A stretch of 64,000 bases of DNA, from positions 1 through 64,000 of the forward strand of contig CALMSL010000101.1 of the NCBI GenBank assembly GCA_937872445.1. The letters run 5' to 3'. The translations under genes were made by a program, and so were the position numbers. Positions 1 through 8,912 of this stretch are shown in pieces (the first letter of the stretch is position 1; each line of letters starts with the position of its first letter). This stretch comes from an uncultured Microbacteriaceae bacterium. Its GTDB lineage: Bacteria; Actinomycetota; Actinomycetes; Actinomycetales; Microbacteriaceae. The notes under the pieces were generated by a model that saw only the letters and a list, made by a program, of their open reading frames with translations, ran no database searches and had not been told where the DNA came from.

Positions 1-318
1 CATGCATAGCACTGTGACCTATGTCGCGAGACACCAGTGACGTATCACTAGGGACATATGTCCTGAACTCACACACCCTCAGCTCCACAATTTTCCTGAA
101 CTCACACACCCTCGGCTGCGTCATTGTGAAGTGTCGCGACATCGTTTTCCCTGCGAGGGGTCATCGACCCGAGTTGATGACGGTGCCGTCTTTGGCGACC
201 AGCCTGGCCGGCGACCCATTCGTGGCGGCGACACGCGGGGCGGCCGCCGAACAGATCGATACTGAATCCCGCCCCACTTAGACTTGCCACGTCTCGTGGA
301 GTTTTCGAAGGAGGGCCT
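1..318. other. Non-coding left edge, possible insertion-sequence remnant
   Basis: No convincing gene is seen in these 318 bases. The first 145 bases carry four variants of one motif: TATGTCGCGAGAC at 20-32, TATGTCCTGAACTC at 57-70, TTTCCTGAACTC at 91-102 and GTGTCGCGACATC at 131-143. There is also a GGACATATGTCC palindrome at 52-63. Clustered motifs of this kind are typical of the outer ends of IS481-like elements in actinobacteria, so this is probably the edge of an element lying to the left; that is an inference. The rest leads into a strong ribosome-binding site for the next gene. Confidence 0.4.
61..117. repeat. Direct repeat pair, 24 bp each
   Basis: Two copies of a 24-base unit beginning TCCTGAACTCACACACCCTC lie at 61-84 and 94-117, with one mismatch and a 33-base period. 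They sit inside the motif cluster described for the left edge and may be transposase-binding repeats of an insertion-sequence end. Confidence 0.6.
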
Positions 319-2847
319 GTGCATCAGGTACGACGGCGCCTGCGGCACCTCATCCGTCCGCTGTGGGTGCGCTGGAGTACCGAACTTCGCGCAGTGTGGC
401 GGCGGCTGCCGGTGCGGCCCCGAACGGTGCTGTACGAATCCTTTGCCGGAAACGGCGCCGTCTGCAACCCGGAGGCAATTTTCCGGGAACTCCTGTTGGC
501 CCCGGATATGGCGGACCTGCGTCATACCTGGGTGCTCAAGGATCTCCGAAGCCACCGGGCCATCCGGTCGGAGTTTGCGGAACATCCCGGTGTGAGATTT
601 GTGCGGTACCGTTCCGCCCGGTACTTCCGGGCGCTCGCGACCAGCGAGTATCTCATCAACAACGCCACCTTCCCGCCGGAGTTCAGCAAGCGCACCGGGC
701 AGACGTATCTGAATACGTGGCATGGAACCCCCTTGAAACAAATGGGTTACGACATGCCGAACGGCGCGCTGGAGTCCGCAAACACGCTGCGGAACTTCGT
801 CTCCGCTGACTTTCTGCTCTCACAGAATTCCTTCATGACGCGTCAGATGTACGAGGGTGCCTACAAGTTGCGAGGAATATTCCGGGGACTCATTATCGAG
901 GAGGGCTACCCCAGAGTCGACCGGCAATTCATGGATGAGTCCGCCCGACAGGCAGGCAGGGCCCAATTGGAGTCCGCCGGAATCGAGCTCGGCGAACGGG
1001 AGATCGTGCTCTACGCCCCGACCTGGAAGGGGGATTCGTTCTCGTCACCGGATGACGATGCTCGCGAACTCCTCGACGCGGCTCGGGACCTGCAACGATC
1101 GTTGGGCGAAGACAACTATGTCGTTCTGCTCAAGACCCACCAGATCATTCACCACTTTGCGGCAGCCGACACCGAATACCGGCCGGTCCTCGTTCCCAAC
1201 GAGATCCCGACGAACACCGTGCTGGGTGTGAGCAGCATCCTCATCACCGACTACTCCTCGATCCTTTTCGACTTCTTGTCCACGGGCCGGCCAATACTCT
1301 TCTATCGGCCGCATCCTGCCGACTACAACTCGTCCCGTGGCACCTACTTTGACCCCGAACAGCTGCCCGGGCCGGTGTGCGATACCATCCAACAGGCCAC
1401 GGACGCGGTGCGCTCCTGTGTGCGAGGCGGGCTCCCGGCGGGCGCAACCGCCACCCGTTACGCGCAGTGGCAGGAACGGTTCGCGGGCTGCGACGATGGA
1501 AACTCCAGCAGTCGGGTCGTGGACGTGGTTTTCCGAGGTCAGGCGGACGACCACAACACCGTGTCCATCGCCGATGACTCCCGCACGGCACTTCTGTTGC
1601 ACCTCGGGTCGTTGCGTCCCAACGGCATCACCTCGTCGGCGCTCACCCTCCTGAGCCTGCTCGACCACACCCGTTTCGATGTCTCTGTCGTCTTCAATCG
1701 GCCCTCCGAGGCCGGGCAACTCGCGAGCCAGTCGCGCATCGACCCGCGAGTGCGCCAATTCCACCGCGTCGGCGGCATGGGCGGCAGCAGTGTCGATCGA
1801 TTGCGGCGACGACTCTCCGAGGTGCGCGGCAAACGAAGCGTGCATGCCTCTTCTGCCGCGCAGCGCCGCATGTGGGACGACGAATGGACCCGATGCTTCG
1901 GGGGCACCCGATTTAGCCACGTTGTGGATTTTGACGGGTACGGTCCGTTCTGGGCGACACTCCTCCTGCACGGTCGGGCCACGAGCAACTCGATCTGGCT
2001 CCACAACGACATGGTCGCAGAAACGGATCGCATCATCCGCGGACGGAAGCGAATCCGGCTCTCGCTTGGCGCCGTATTTGCGCTCTACCCCGAGTACGAC
2101 GCCCTGGTGTCTGTTTCGCCATCGCTCAGCGACGTCAACCGCAGGGCACTCAGCGCGCGATATGGGATCGAACCGGCACGGTTCGTGTCGGCACGAAACC
2201 TCATCCACGACCAACACATCCTCAGTGCCGCCCAGGCTCCCCTCGAGGAAGTCGTCACGGGCGGCGACGAACAGGAGAGCATTCCAGAGTGGGCCATCGA
2301 GCTTTCTCCTTCTCGCAGATCCGCCTCTGGTGACAAAACCTCGTGGTTCATCACCGTCGGCCGCTTCTCTACCGAAAAGAACCAGTCACGGCTCCTGCGT
2401 GCGTTTCACACCGTGCACCGAACCCACCCGGAAAGCCGAATGCTGCTGGTCGGCTACGGGCCACAGCGCGGCGAATTGGAGCAGCTCATCCAAAGCCTCG
2501 GCCTGGAGGCGTGCGCATTCCTTGTCGGCCCGTACAACAATCCGTTTCCGATCCTCGCCGCCGCGGACTGCTTCGTTCTCTCCAGCGATCATGAAGGGCA
2601 GCCCATGGTGATCCTGGAAGCAGCAATCCTCTCACTGCCCATTGTCTCCGTGAACTTCGACACCATCCGCGACGCACTCCCCGACAGCGTCATCCACATC
2701 GTCGACCAGTCTGACGAAGCGCTCGCCGAAGGGATGCTGGCGTTCCTGCGCGGCGAGGTCGCCCCCCAACGTCTGGATGTCGAGAGTTACAACCGCGCGG
2801 CGATGGACGAGTTTGTGACGGCGATTGGCGTCAACGCACCTGTCTGA
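319..2847 (+). CDS. Two-domain glycosyltransferase: CDP-glycerol glycerophosphotransferase fused to GT4
   Basis: 842 residues. The N-terminal half (about 1-400) looks like a TagB/TagF-type glycerophosphotransferase: WHGTPLKQMGY near residue 134, LYAPTWKGDSF, LKTHQIIH and TDYSSILFDF near 310. The C-terminal half (about 425-842) is a GT-B family 4 glycosyltransferase, with VGRFSTEKN near 681 and the donor-binding stretch EGQPMVILEA near 758. Together they would build a glycerol-phosphate or glycan-decorated cell-wall polymer at the inner face of the membrane. The GTG start is set by AAGGAGG at 308-314. No signal peptide is seen. The gene stands alone and converges on nhaA; related wall-polymer genes may lie to the left of the window. 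The domain calls are firm, but the acceptor and polymer are unknown. Confidence 0.85.
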   Translation: MHQVRRRLRHLIRPLWVRWSTELRAVWRRLPVRPRTVLYESFAGNGAVCNPEAIFRELLLAPDMADLRHTWVLKDLRSHRAIRSEFAEHPGVRFVRYRSARYFRALATSEYLINNATFPPEFSKRTGQTYLNTWHGTPLKQMGYDMPNGALESANTLRNFVSADFLLSQNSFMTRQMYEGAYKLRGIFRGLIIEEGYPRVDRQFMDESARQAGRAQLESAGIELGEREIVLYAPTWKGDSFSSPDDDARELLDAARDLQRSLGEDNYVVLLKTHQIIHHFAAADTEYRPVLVPNEIPTNTVLGVSSILITDYSSILFDFLSTGRPILFYRPHPADYNSSRGTYFDPEQLPGPVCDTIQQATDAVRSCVRGGLPAGATATRYAQWQERFAGCDDGNSSSRVVDVVFRGQADDHNTVSIADDSRTALLLHLGSLRPNGITSSALTLLSLLDHTRFDVSVVFNRPSEAGQLASQSRIDPRVRQFHRVGGMGGSSVDRLRRRLSEVRGKRSVHASSAAQRRMWDDEWTRCFGGTRFSHVVDFDGYGPFWATLLLHGRATSNSIWLHNDMVAETDRIIRGRKRIRLSLGAVFALYPEYDALVSVSPSLSDVNRRALSARYGIEPARFVSARNLIHDQHILSAAQAPLEEVVTGGDEQESIPEWAIELSPSRRSASGDKTSWFITVGRFSTEKNQSRLLRAFHTVHRTHPESRMLLVGYGPQRGELEQLIQSLGLEACAFLVGPYNNPFPILAAADCFVLSSDHEGQPMVILEAAILSLPIVSVNFDTIRDALPDSVIHIVDQSDEALAEGMLAFLRGEVAPQRLDVESYNRAAMDEFVTAIGVNAPV

Positions 2848-2895
2848 GGGTTCCCACGGGATGATTGCCGTGGCAACCGGATGCCTCCCCGTTGT

Positions 2896-4095
2896 TCAAC
2901 GGGCTTTGTGGCTGTCCCAGCGGAGCGTCGCCGCGGCAAGGACTGTTGCGACCAGCGTCGCAGTCAGGATCGCGATCTTCGCTCCATCGGATTGCACAGC
3001 CCCAGGGAACGACAGCTCGGCAATGAGCAGGGATACCGTGAACCCGATACCGGAGAGCAACCCGACCGGGACGAGGTCGCGCAGGTTGAGCGTCTCCGGA
3101 AGGCGCAGTGCACTGAAGCGCGTGACGAGGGCGGTCGTGGCCAGCACGCCCACCAGTTTTCCGACAACAAGGCCGACCACGATCGCGGTCACCACGGGCT
3201 GCGCAAACAGGGCGCCGGCGCCGCCCGCATCCACGATCGAAACACCGGCAGCGAAGAACGCGAAGATCGGCAGGGCGACGGCCGCCGACCACAGGCGCAC
3301 GGCGTGCTCATAGTGGTGGGTGCGCGGGCGCGGTTCGTCGTAGAGGAGCCTCGCGGGAACGACAACGCCCAGCAGCACACCGGCAATGGTGGCGTGCACC
3401 CCGGAATCGTGCATGAGGGACCACGCCACGAGCGCGAGCGGGAGCAGAATCCACCAGCGCGGTTTGCGCATCCGAACGGCGAGGGCGAACACGGCAATGG
3501 CGAGGATCGCGAGCACGAGGGCGAGAATGTTGATGCCCGCGGTGTAGAACACGGCGATGATCACGATCGCCAACAGGTCGTCCACGACGGCTAGGGCAAG
3601 GAGGAATGTTCTCAGCGCCGTCGGCAACCCGCGGCCGAAGATCGCCAGAATCGCAAGGGCAAACGCAATATCGGTGGCGGTGGGAATGGCCCAGCCCCGG
3701 AGAGCGCCGGGGTCGCCGGCGACGAGAACAATGCCGATGTAGAGTGCGGCGGGAAGCACCATCCCGCCGATCGCCGCAAAGATCGGCACAGCAGCTTCCT
3801 TCATGTTCCGCAGGCTTCCCGCGACGAACTCGTGTTTGAGTTCCACCCCCACGACGAAGAAGAAGATGGCCAGCAGGCCGTCGGTTGCCCAGGCTGCGAG
3901 CGAAAGGTCCAGGTGCAGTGCTGCGGGGCCGACAACAACCTCCGACAGTTCGAAATAGCCGGCGCGCCACGGGGAATTTGCCCACACCAGCGCGATGAGC
4001 GCAGCGAAGACCAGGAGGCCGCCGCTCGTGGTTTCCAGAGTCAGCCAGCGGCGAACGCGCTTACGTCGGGAGGGGGTGATGGGGGGTTCGGACAT
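2896..4095 (-). CDS. nhaA: Na+/H+ antiporter NhaA
   Basis: 399 residues, usual family length, with about a dozen hydrophobic segments. It exchanges cytoplasmic Na+ for external protons and serves salt and pH homeostasis. Recognisable NhaA features are the FFFVVGVELKHEFV segment, the PTATDIAFALAILAIFG segment carrying the aspartate expected in transmembrane segment 5, and AVVDDLLAIVIIAVFY. A longer reading frame runs to 4164, but ATG 4095 has a GGAG ribosome site 7 bases upstream and removes a 23-residue non-homologous tail, so I start there. The gene converges on the glycosyltransferase gene with 48 bases between them, which hold a small CCACGG/CCGTGG hairpin without a T-run. It is divergent from the DUF1684 gene. 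Confidence 0.95.
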   Translation of the reverse strand: MSEPPITPSRRKRVRRWLTLETTSGGLLVFAALIALVWANSPWRAGYFELSEVVVGPAALHLDLSLAAWATDGLLAIFFFVVGVELKHEFVAGSLRNMKEAAVPIFAAIGGMVLPAALYIGIVLVAGDPGALRGWAIPTATDIAFALAILAIFGRGLPTALRTFLLALAVVDDLLAIVIIAVFYTAGINILALVLAILAIAVFALAVRMRKPRWWILLPLALVAWSLMHDSGVHATIAGVLLGVVVPARLLYDEPRPRTHHYEHAVRLWSAAVALPIFAFFAAGVSIVDAGGAGALFAQPVVTAIVVGLVVGKLVGVLATTALVTRFSALRLPETLNLRDLVPVGLLSGIGFTVSLLIAELSFPGAVQSDGAKIAILTATLVATVLAAATLRWDSHKAR

Positions 4096-4197
4096 ACAAC
4101 TCCAAGGGATCAGCGCCCCAGCGACAGGGTCATCGAGGGAACCGCCGACCAGACTTCCCGGCAACCCAAAGAAACCAGTCTAACGGGATGCGCGCAA

Positions 4198-4209
4198 TAG
4201 GCTCGCAGA
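4198..4209 (+). promoter_or_regulatory. Leaderless -10 element
   Basis: TAGGCT at 4198-4203 lies exactly six bases before the ATG of the DUF1684 gene. No Shine-Dalgarno sequence is visible. This spacing places transcription start at or next to the start codon. Confidence 0.5.
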
Positions 4210-4836
4210 ATGGAATCTGCGACAACCGCACTTCAGGTGGCCGACTGGCGAATTCAAATGTGTGAACTCTATTCGCGCGTTCGAAAACTGAGCCTCGAGG
4301 ACCCGCCCGCCGCGCACCGCGCGTGGCGCGATCGGCGCGACGAGTTGTTCGCCACCCATCCGGCGACCCCGCTGCTTGCGGGGGATCGCGCAGCTTTCAC
4401 TGGTCTGCCGGTGGCAGACTACGACCCTGGCTGGCGGTTCGAGTGCGACATTCGGGCACCACACAGGTCGGCGATGATGCGCGCAGAGACAGGCACGGAT
4501 GGCGTTGTTCCGTTCGAATTAGTTGGCACGATTTCCGCGCCAGAGGTCGGCGAACTCGACCTGTGGCGTCTTGCCAGCTACGCGGGAGGGCTTTTTCTCC
4601 CCGTCCGGGATGCGCTTGCCGGCGCCCCAGGCGGCACCTACGGCGGCGGGCGCTATCTGCTCGACACCGTCAAAGGAGCGCACCTCGGCACCGGCCGCGA
4701 TGGTGCACTCATCATTGACTTCAACTTCGCCTACAACCCGTCGTGCACCTACGACCCGGCGTGGGCGTGTCCGTTGCCGGGGGCCGGCAACACCGTGTCC
4801 GTGCCGATTCCGGTGGGGGAGCGTTACTTCTCCTAG
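4210..4836 (+). CDS. DUF1684 family protein
   Basis: 208 residues, resembling the DUF1684 family. The conserved C-terminal part is visible: GGRYLLDTVKGAHLG near residues 153-167, then DFNFAYNPSCTYDP and WACPLPGAGNTVSVPIPVGE. The biochemical role of the family is not established; it is a soluble beta-rich protein with no signal peptide or membrane segment here. The ATG has a TAGGCT hexamer six bases upstream and no ribosome site, which suggests a leaderless transcript. The gene is divergent from nhaA and converges on the SDR gene with 7 bases between stops. Confidence 0.85.
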   Translation: MESATTALQVADWRIQMCELYSRVRKLSLEDPPAAHRAWRDRRDELFATHPATPLLAGDRAAFTGLPVADYDPGWRFECDIRAPHRSAMMRAETGTDGVVPFELVGTISAPEVGELDLWRLASYAGGLFLPVRDALAGAPGGTYGGGRYLLDTVKGAHLGTGRDGALIIDFNFAYNPSCTYDPAWACPLPGAGNTVSVPIPVGERYFS

Positions 4837-4843
4837 CGGGCGC

Positions 4844-6337
4844 TCACCAGGCGGCAGGGCGGTAGTCCTTCAGAAACACGCCGTAGAGGTCTTCACCGTC
4901 TTCGCCGCGCACGATCGGGTCGTACACGCGGGCGGCGCCGTCCACGAGGTCCAGGGGTGCGTGGAATCCTTCCCTTGCGAGGCGCACCTTCGTGTGATGC
5001 GGGCGCTCATCGGTGATCCAACCGGTATCCACGGCCGTCATGAGGATGCCGTCCGTTTCGAGCATTTCTCCCGCGCTCGTGCGGGTCAGCATGTTGAGCG
5101 CGGCCTTGGCCATATTGGTGTGCGGATGCCCGGGCCCCTTGTACCGTCGCGCGAACTGTCCCTCCATCGCCGACACGTTGACAACGTATTTGCGGCGCGC
5201 CGTGCTCGCCGCCATCGCCGGGCGCAACCGGCTGATGAGCAGGAACGGAGCCGTCATGTTCGCGAGCTGCACCTCGAGCAATTCGAGCGGTTCCACTTGC
5301 TGCACGTGCTGAGTCCAGCTGTTGATGTGCAGTTCGTCCGGCACGAGCCCGCCGGCGTCGATCGCCGTCCCCGCGGCCATCCGTTCCAGTGAGGACGAGC
5401 CCGCCGCCATCGCGAGCTCGGCAAGCTCCTCAGCGCGGGAGTTCCCGTCGGACGCGGGAGTTGCTTCGCCCGCCGCCAGCGACATCACCCGCGCTGCATC
5501 AATGTGCCCGGATTCCGGCAGCAGCATGTGCGGGTGCAGGTCGTGGGAGTGGCCGAACGTGAGGATTTCCGGCATCGGCCCGTCGGGAAGCGGCTCCGAC
5601 TCGGCTGCGGCGAGCGGGGCGTAGGCGCCGGGGGAGCGACGAACCGTTTGCGCGGCATTGTTGATCAGGATGTCGAGAGGACCGGCCTCGGCGACCGATT
5701 CCGCGAGCCCGAGCACCTGGGCGGGGTCACGCAGGTCGATGCCGACGACGCGCAGGCGGTGCAACCAGTCGGCGGAGTCCGGAAGCGAAGAGAACCGTCG
5801 AACCGCATCCCGCGGGAAACGGGTCGTGATGGTCGTGTGGGCGCCATCGCGCAGCAGCCGCAACGCGATGTGCATCCCGATCTTGGCGCGGCCCCCGGTG
5901 AGCAGTGCACGCCGACTGGTGAGGTCGGTGCGCGCGTCGCGTTTGGCGTGGCTGAATGCCGCGCACTCCGGACAGAGCTGATGGTAGAACGCGTCCACCT
6001 GGGTGTACTGCTTCTTGCAGATGTAGCAGGCGCGCGGCTTGAGGAGTTCGCCGGCGACGGGAGCGGCCACCCGTGCGGCGAGCGGGATGCCCCGGGTCTC
6101 GTCGTCGATACGATCCGGTGCTCCTGTGGCCGTTGCAGCCACCACGGCGCGGTCCGCCTCCGCGATCGTCGCGCGTTTCTCCAGGCGCCGGTTCTTCTTG
6201 ACGGCTTTGAACATCCGCGCTGTCGCCTGACGTACGGCGATGAAATCAGGATGTTCCTCGTCGATGTCGTCCATTGCCGCGAGCACGCGCAGCACGGTGT
6301 CGAGGTCTGCGGGGTCGATCGCATTGCCGTCGCTCAT
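4844..6337 (-). CDS. SDR-family protein with N-terminal zinc ribbon
   Basis: 497 residues, about twice the length of a classical short-chain dehydrogenase. Residues 1-100 are charged and helical. C104/C107 and C122/C125 form a CxxC...CxxC zinc-ribbon-like knuckle. The Rossmann fold starts at TGGRAKIG (147-154), followed by DILINNAAQ. The active-site Ser region reads NVSAMEGQF. Where the catalytic Tyr of the Y-x3-K motif is expected, the sequence is HTNMAK, giving Thr407 and Lys411; the nearest Tyr is 399. The substrate is unknown and ordinary dehydrogenase activity is doubtful. It may be an NAD(P)-binding protein with another role. No good ribosome site precedes the chosen ATG. Confidence 0.8.
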   Translation of the reverse strand: MSDGNAIDPADLDTVLRVLAAMDDIDEEHPDFIAVRQATARMFKAVKKNRRLEKRATIAEADRAVVAATATGAPDRIDDETRGIPLAARVAAPVAGELLKPRACYICKKQYTQVDAFYHQLCPECAAFSHAKRDARTDLTSRRALLTGGRAKIGMHIALRLLRDGAHTTITTRFPRDAVRRFSSLPDSADWLHRLRVVGIDLRDPAQVLGLAESVAEAGPLDILINNAAQTVRRSPGAYAPLAAAESEPLPDGPMPEILTFGHSHDLHPHMLLPESGHIDAARVMSLAAGEATPASDGNSRAEELAELAMAAGSSSLERMAAGTAIDAGGLVPDELHINSWTQHVQQVEPLELLEVQLANMTAPFLLISRLRPAMAASTARRKYVVNVSAMEGQFARRYKGPGHPHTNMAKAALNMLTRTSAGEMLETDGILMTAVDTGWITDERPHHTKVRLAREGFHAPLDLVDGAARVYDPIVRGEDGEDLYGVFLKDYRPAAW

Positions 6338-6467
6338 GGTCGGGTCCAGCTCATGCTTTCTCCGCGAACATCACCGCACGATTCTACCCATCGGCGCGGG
6401 CCCCATCGCCGCAAGGGCTCAGCGCCGGGTCACCGGGCGGACGTAAGCTGAATCGAAAGGATGACGA

Positions 6468-6926
6468 ATGTCTCTCACACAACGAATTTCGCTTCACGAC
6501 GTCGACCCGGACGCCTACAAGCCGATGTACGCGCTGGAAAAGTACGTTCATGCGGGAACCCTGGGCGAACCGCTGCTCGCCCTCATCAAGACCCGCGCAT
6601 CGCAGATCAACGGATGCGCGCACTGCCTCGACATGCACGTGCGGGAAGCGCGGAACGCCGGAGTCGACCAGCGCAAGGTGGATGTGCTCGCCGCGTGGCG
6701 CGAGGCGCCGGTGCTGTATTCGGATCGCGAACTCGCCGCGCTTGCCCTCACGGAACAGGTCACGCTCATCAGCCGCGACGGCGTTTCGGACGCCGTGTGG
6801 TCGGGCGTGGTCGCGCAGTTCAGCGAGAAGGAGATCGTGGAGCTCCTCATGGCCATTTCCGCGATCAACGTGTGGAATCGACTCGCGGTGAGCACCCATC
6901 AGGACCTGCCCAGTTCCGACGGCTGA
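6468..6926 (+). CDS. Carboxymuconolactone decarboxylase / AhpD-like protein
   Basis: 152 residues. The AhpD core is clear: GCAHCLDMH (about residues 45-53), giving the CxxC-x3-H catalytic set used by alkylhydroperoxidase D-type disulfide reductases. It probably acts in peroxide or thiol chemistry in the cytoplasm; the partner is not identified, and no ahpC lies nearby. The ATG follows an AAAGGA ribosome site. It converges on the DMT transporter gene; a weak hairpin (CAGGACCT/AGGTGCCTG, 6946-6966) followed by TTT may end the transcript. Confidence 0.85.
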   Translation: MSLTQRISLHDVDPDAYKPMYALEKYVHAGTLGEPLLALIKTRASQINGCAHCLDMHVREARNAGVDQRKVDVLAAWREAPVLYSDRELAALALTEQVTLISRDGVSDAVWSGVVAQFSEKEIVELLMAISAINVWNRLAVSTHQDLPSSDG

Positions 6927-6969
6927 CGAGGTCTGCCGGATGCCGCAGGACCTGCCGAGGTGCCTGTTT

Positions 6970-7899
6970 CTAGGAAACTCCGAGCAGTACGGCGGCCGTG
7001 ATGGCCAGCGCAACGCCCAGGAACTGCACGCGGGAGATGCGCTCCTTGAGCAGGAACCACGCCAGGAGAACTGTGGCGAGAGGGTAGAGGCTTACCAGCA
7101 CGGCGACCACGGCAAGGTTTCCGGCGTGCAGTGCGACGACGAGCAGCACGTTGCCGATGCCGAGCAACACGCCTCCAACTCCGCTCAACACCCAGATTCG
7201 CAGGCCGGCGGGAGCCGGACTCACCGGCGGAGCGTCTCGCAAACGAGCCTCGGCCGCTGTCGGATGACCGTTGAGCCACGCATCGCTCGTGCGCAGCCGC
7301 CGGAAGGCGAGGAACGGTGCGAGTACGACGAGGCCGACGGCGAGGTCGAGGAAGGCTGGAAACACCCCGGACTCGGGCGGCGCGATGTCCAGCGTCACCA
7401 CGGAAAGCCCGAGAGTGACTCCCGCGAAAATCGCGAGCACTCCGCCGCGCGCGGTGATCCGCTCAATCGGAGGCTCCCCGGTCTCGGCCCTGGCCGGGAC
7501 CGAAATGAGGGTGGTCGCCACGAGGGCAATAGCTACGGCGACCCACGCGATCGGTTGAAGGGTCTGCCCGGTGACGGCAGCGACAACGACCGGGATGGAT
7601 GTCTGGATGAGCGCGATGAGGGGTGCGAGGAGGCTCATCGGGCCGATCGCGAGCGCCGCATAGAACGTGACCATTCCGACGGCCGCGAACACTCCGGCAA
7701 TCGATCCGGCCCACAGCGCCACATCGCTGTACGTCCAGGCGCTCATGAACAACCAGAGGGTTCCGACTATCGTCGCGGTGAAGTAGACGAAGGTGCTGGT
7801 CTTGAGCACGGTGAGCTTACGAGCCGTGTAGGCGCCGAGAAAATCGGAGGCACCGTAGAACACGCTCGCCGCGAGAGCGACGGTAACGACAAAGATCAT
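6970..7899 (-). CDS. EamA/DMT-family transporter
   Basis: 309 residues with about ten hydrophobic segments arranged as two EamA repeats, the usual design of drug/metabolite exporters in the inner membrane. The first repeat begins at the N-terminus (FYGASDFLGAYTARKL); the second starts near residue 195 after a hydrophilic loop. A third-from-last segment reads NLAVVAVLVSLYPLATVLLA, typical of the family. The transported compound cannot be told. The ATG has no clear ribosome site; a GATAAC sequence lies just upstream. It converges on the AhpD-like gene and is divergent from the nucleoside hydrolase gene. Confidence 0.85.
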   Translation of the reverse strand: MIFVVTVALAASVFYGASDFLGAYTARKLTVLKTSTFVYFTATIVGTLWLFMSAWTYSDVALWAGSIAGVFAAVGMVTFYAALAIGPMSLLAPLIALIQTSIPVVVAAVTGQTLQPIAWVAVAIALVATTLISVPARAETGEPPIERITARGGVLAIFAGVTLGLSVVTLDIAPPESGVFPAFLDLAVGLVVLAPFLAFRRLRTSDAWLNGHPTAAEARLRDAPPVSPAPAGLRIWVLSGVGGVLLGIGNVLLVVALHAGNLAVVAVLVSLYPLATVLLAWFLLKERISRVQFLGVALAITAAVLLGVS

Positions 7900-7976
7900 G
7901 GGTTATCAGCCGCGCCGCACCGTCATGGGACAACTTTAGCCTTCGGCGGGGGGAGAATTTGCGCGGGTGCCGGCTT

Positions 7977-7988
7977 TAGGCTGACTCC
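7977..7988 (+). promoter_or_regulatory. Leaderless -10 element
   Basis: TAGGCT at 7977-7982 is six bases before the ATG of the nucleoside hydrolase gene, with no ribosome-binding site between. A leaderless transcript is inferred. Confidence 0.5.
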
Positions 7989-8912
7989 ATGACTCCCACG
8001 AAACTCCTGCTCGATTGCGACCCTGGTCTGGATGATGCCCTCGCCATTCTCCTCGCCCACAGTGACCCGGCGCTGGAGCTCGTGGCGCTGACGACGGTAG
8101 GCGGAAACGTCGTCCTCGAGAACACGACCCGCAATGCGCTCGAACTGCGCGAACACCTCGGATTCCCCGATGTTCCGATCGCCTCAGGTGCGGCCGGCCC
8201 GCTCGTGCGGGAGGCGAAGAACGCCGCAGAAGTGCACGGCCCTGGGGGTATCGGCGATGTCATCTTGCCCCCGGCGATGCTCCCGCTCGACTCGCGCAAC
8301 GCCGTCGACCTCATCATCGAAACCCTGCGGAATGCGCCGGGCGAAATCCACCTCGTGGCGACCGGGCCGATGACGAACATCGCCCTGGCCCTTCGCCAGG
8401 AGCCCCGCGTTGCCCAGTGGGCCGCATCCTTCGTCATCATGGGCGGCTCGTTCACGCGCGGCAACACCACTCCCGCCGCGGAGTTCAACATCTACGCCGA
8501 CCCGGAGGCTGCCGCCGAGGTGTTCCGCGCGGGGTGGCAGGTCGTGATGGTGGGCCTGGACCTCACGCTTCAGGCGCTCGTCGACGATGCCATCAAGGAA
8601 CGGATGCTTGCGCTCGGCACTCTCGGCCGCGAACTGGTGGTCCCGCTCGCCACATTCTGGAACGACCCGCAGGATCCGGACTGGGGCGGTCAGGCGGTAC
8701 ACGACGTGTGCGCGGTGGCCTACATCAGCCGGCCGGACCTGTTTACGAGCGTGCCCGCGCGGGTCGAAGTGGAAACGGCGGGGGAGTGGACTGCGGGCAT
8801 GACGGTCACCGATTTCCGGTCCAGCATCCCGAACGCGCTCGTGCCGGTGAAGCTCGACGTTGCCGGGTTCTGGGATTATGTGCTGAGCAGTTACGCGCGG
8901 GTGGCGTCCTAG
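7989..8912 (+). CDS. Inosine/uridine-preferring nucleoside hydrolase
   Basis: 307 residues, normal length. The calcium-binding motif DCDPGLDDA at residues 7-15 defines the family, and the C-terminal half contains FWNDPQDPDWGGQAVHDVCAVAY with the conserved HD pair. The enzyme splits ribonucleosides into base and ribose for salvage. No signal peptide. It is preceded by a TAGGCT hexamer at leaderless spacing. The stop codon overlaps the convergent molybdoenzyme gene by four bases. Base specificity cannot be read from the sequence. Confidence 0.92.
   Translation: MTPTKLLLDCDPGLDDALAILLAHSDPALELVALTTVGGNVVLENTTRNALELREHLGFPDVPIASGAAGPLVREAKNAAEVHGPGGIGDVILPPAMLPLDSRNAVDLIIETLRNAPGEIHLVATGPMTNIALALRQEPRVAQWAASFVIMGGSFTRGNTTPAAEFNIYADPEAAAEVFRAGWQVVMVGLDLTLQALVDDAIKERMLALGTLGRELVVPLATFWNDPQDPDWGGQAVHDVCAVAYISRPDLFTSVPARVEVETAGEWTAGMTVTDFRSSIPNALVPVKLDVAGFWDYVLSSYARVAS

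Noticed and set aside
6946-6966. Hairpin after the AhpD-like gene as a firm terminator
   Set aside because: The stem has seven to eight pairs with a bulge and only three T residues follow. It is mentioned with the gene but not listed as a terminator.
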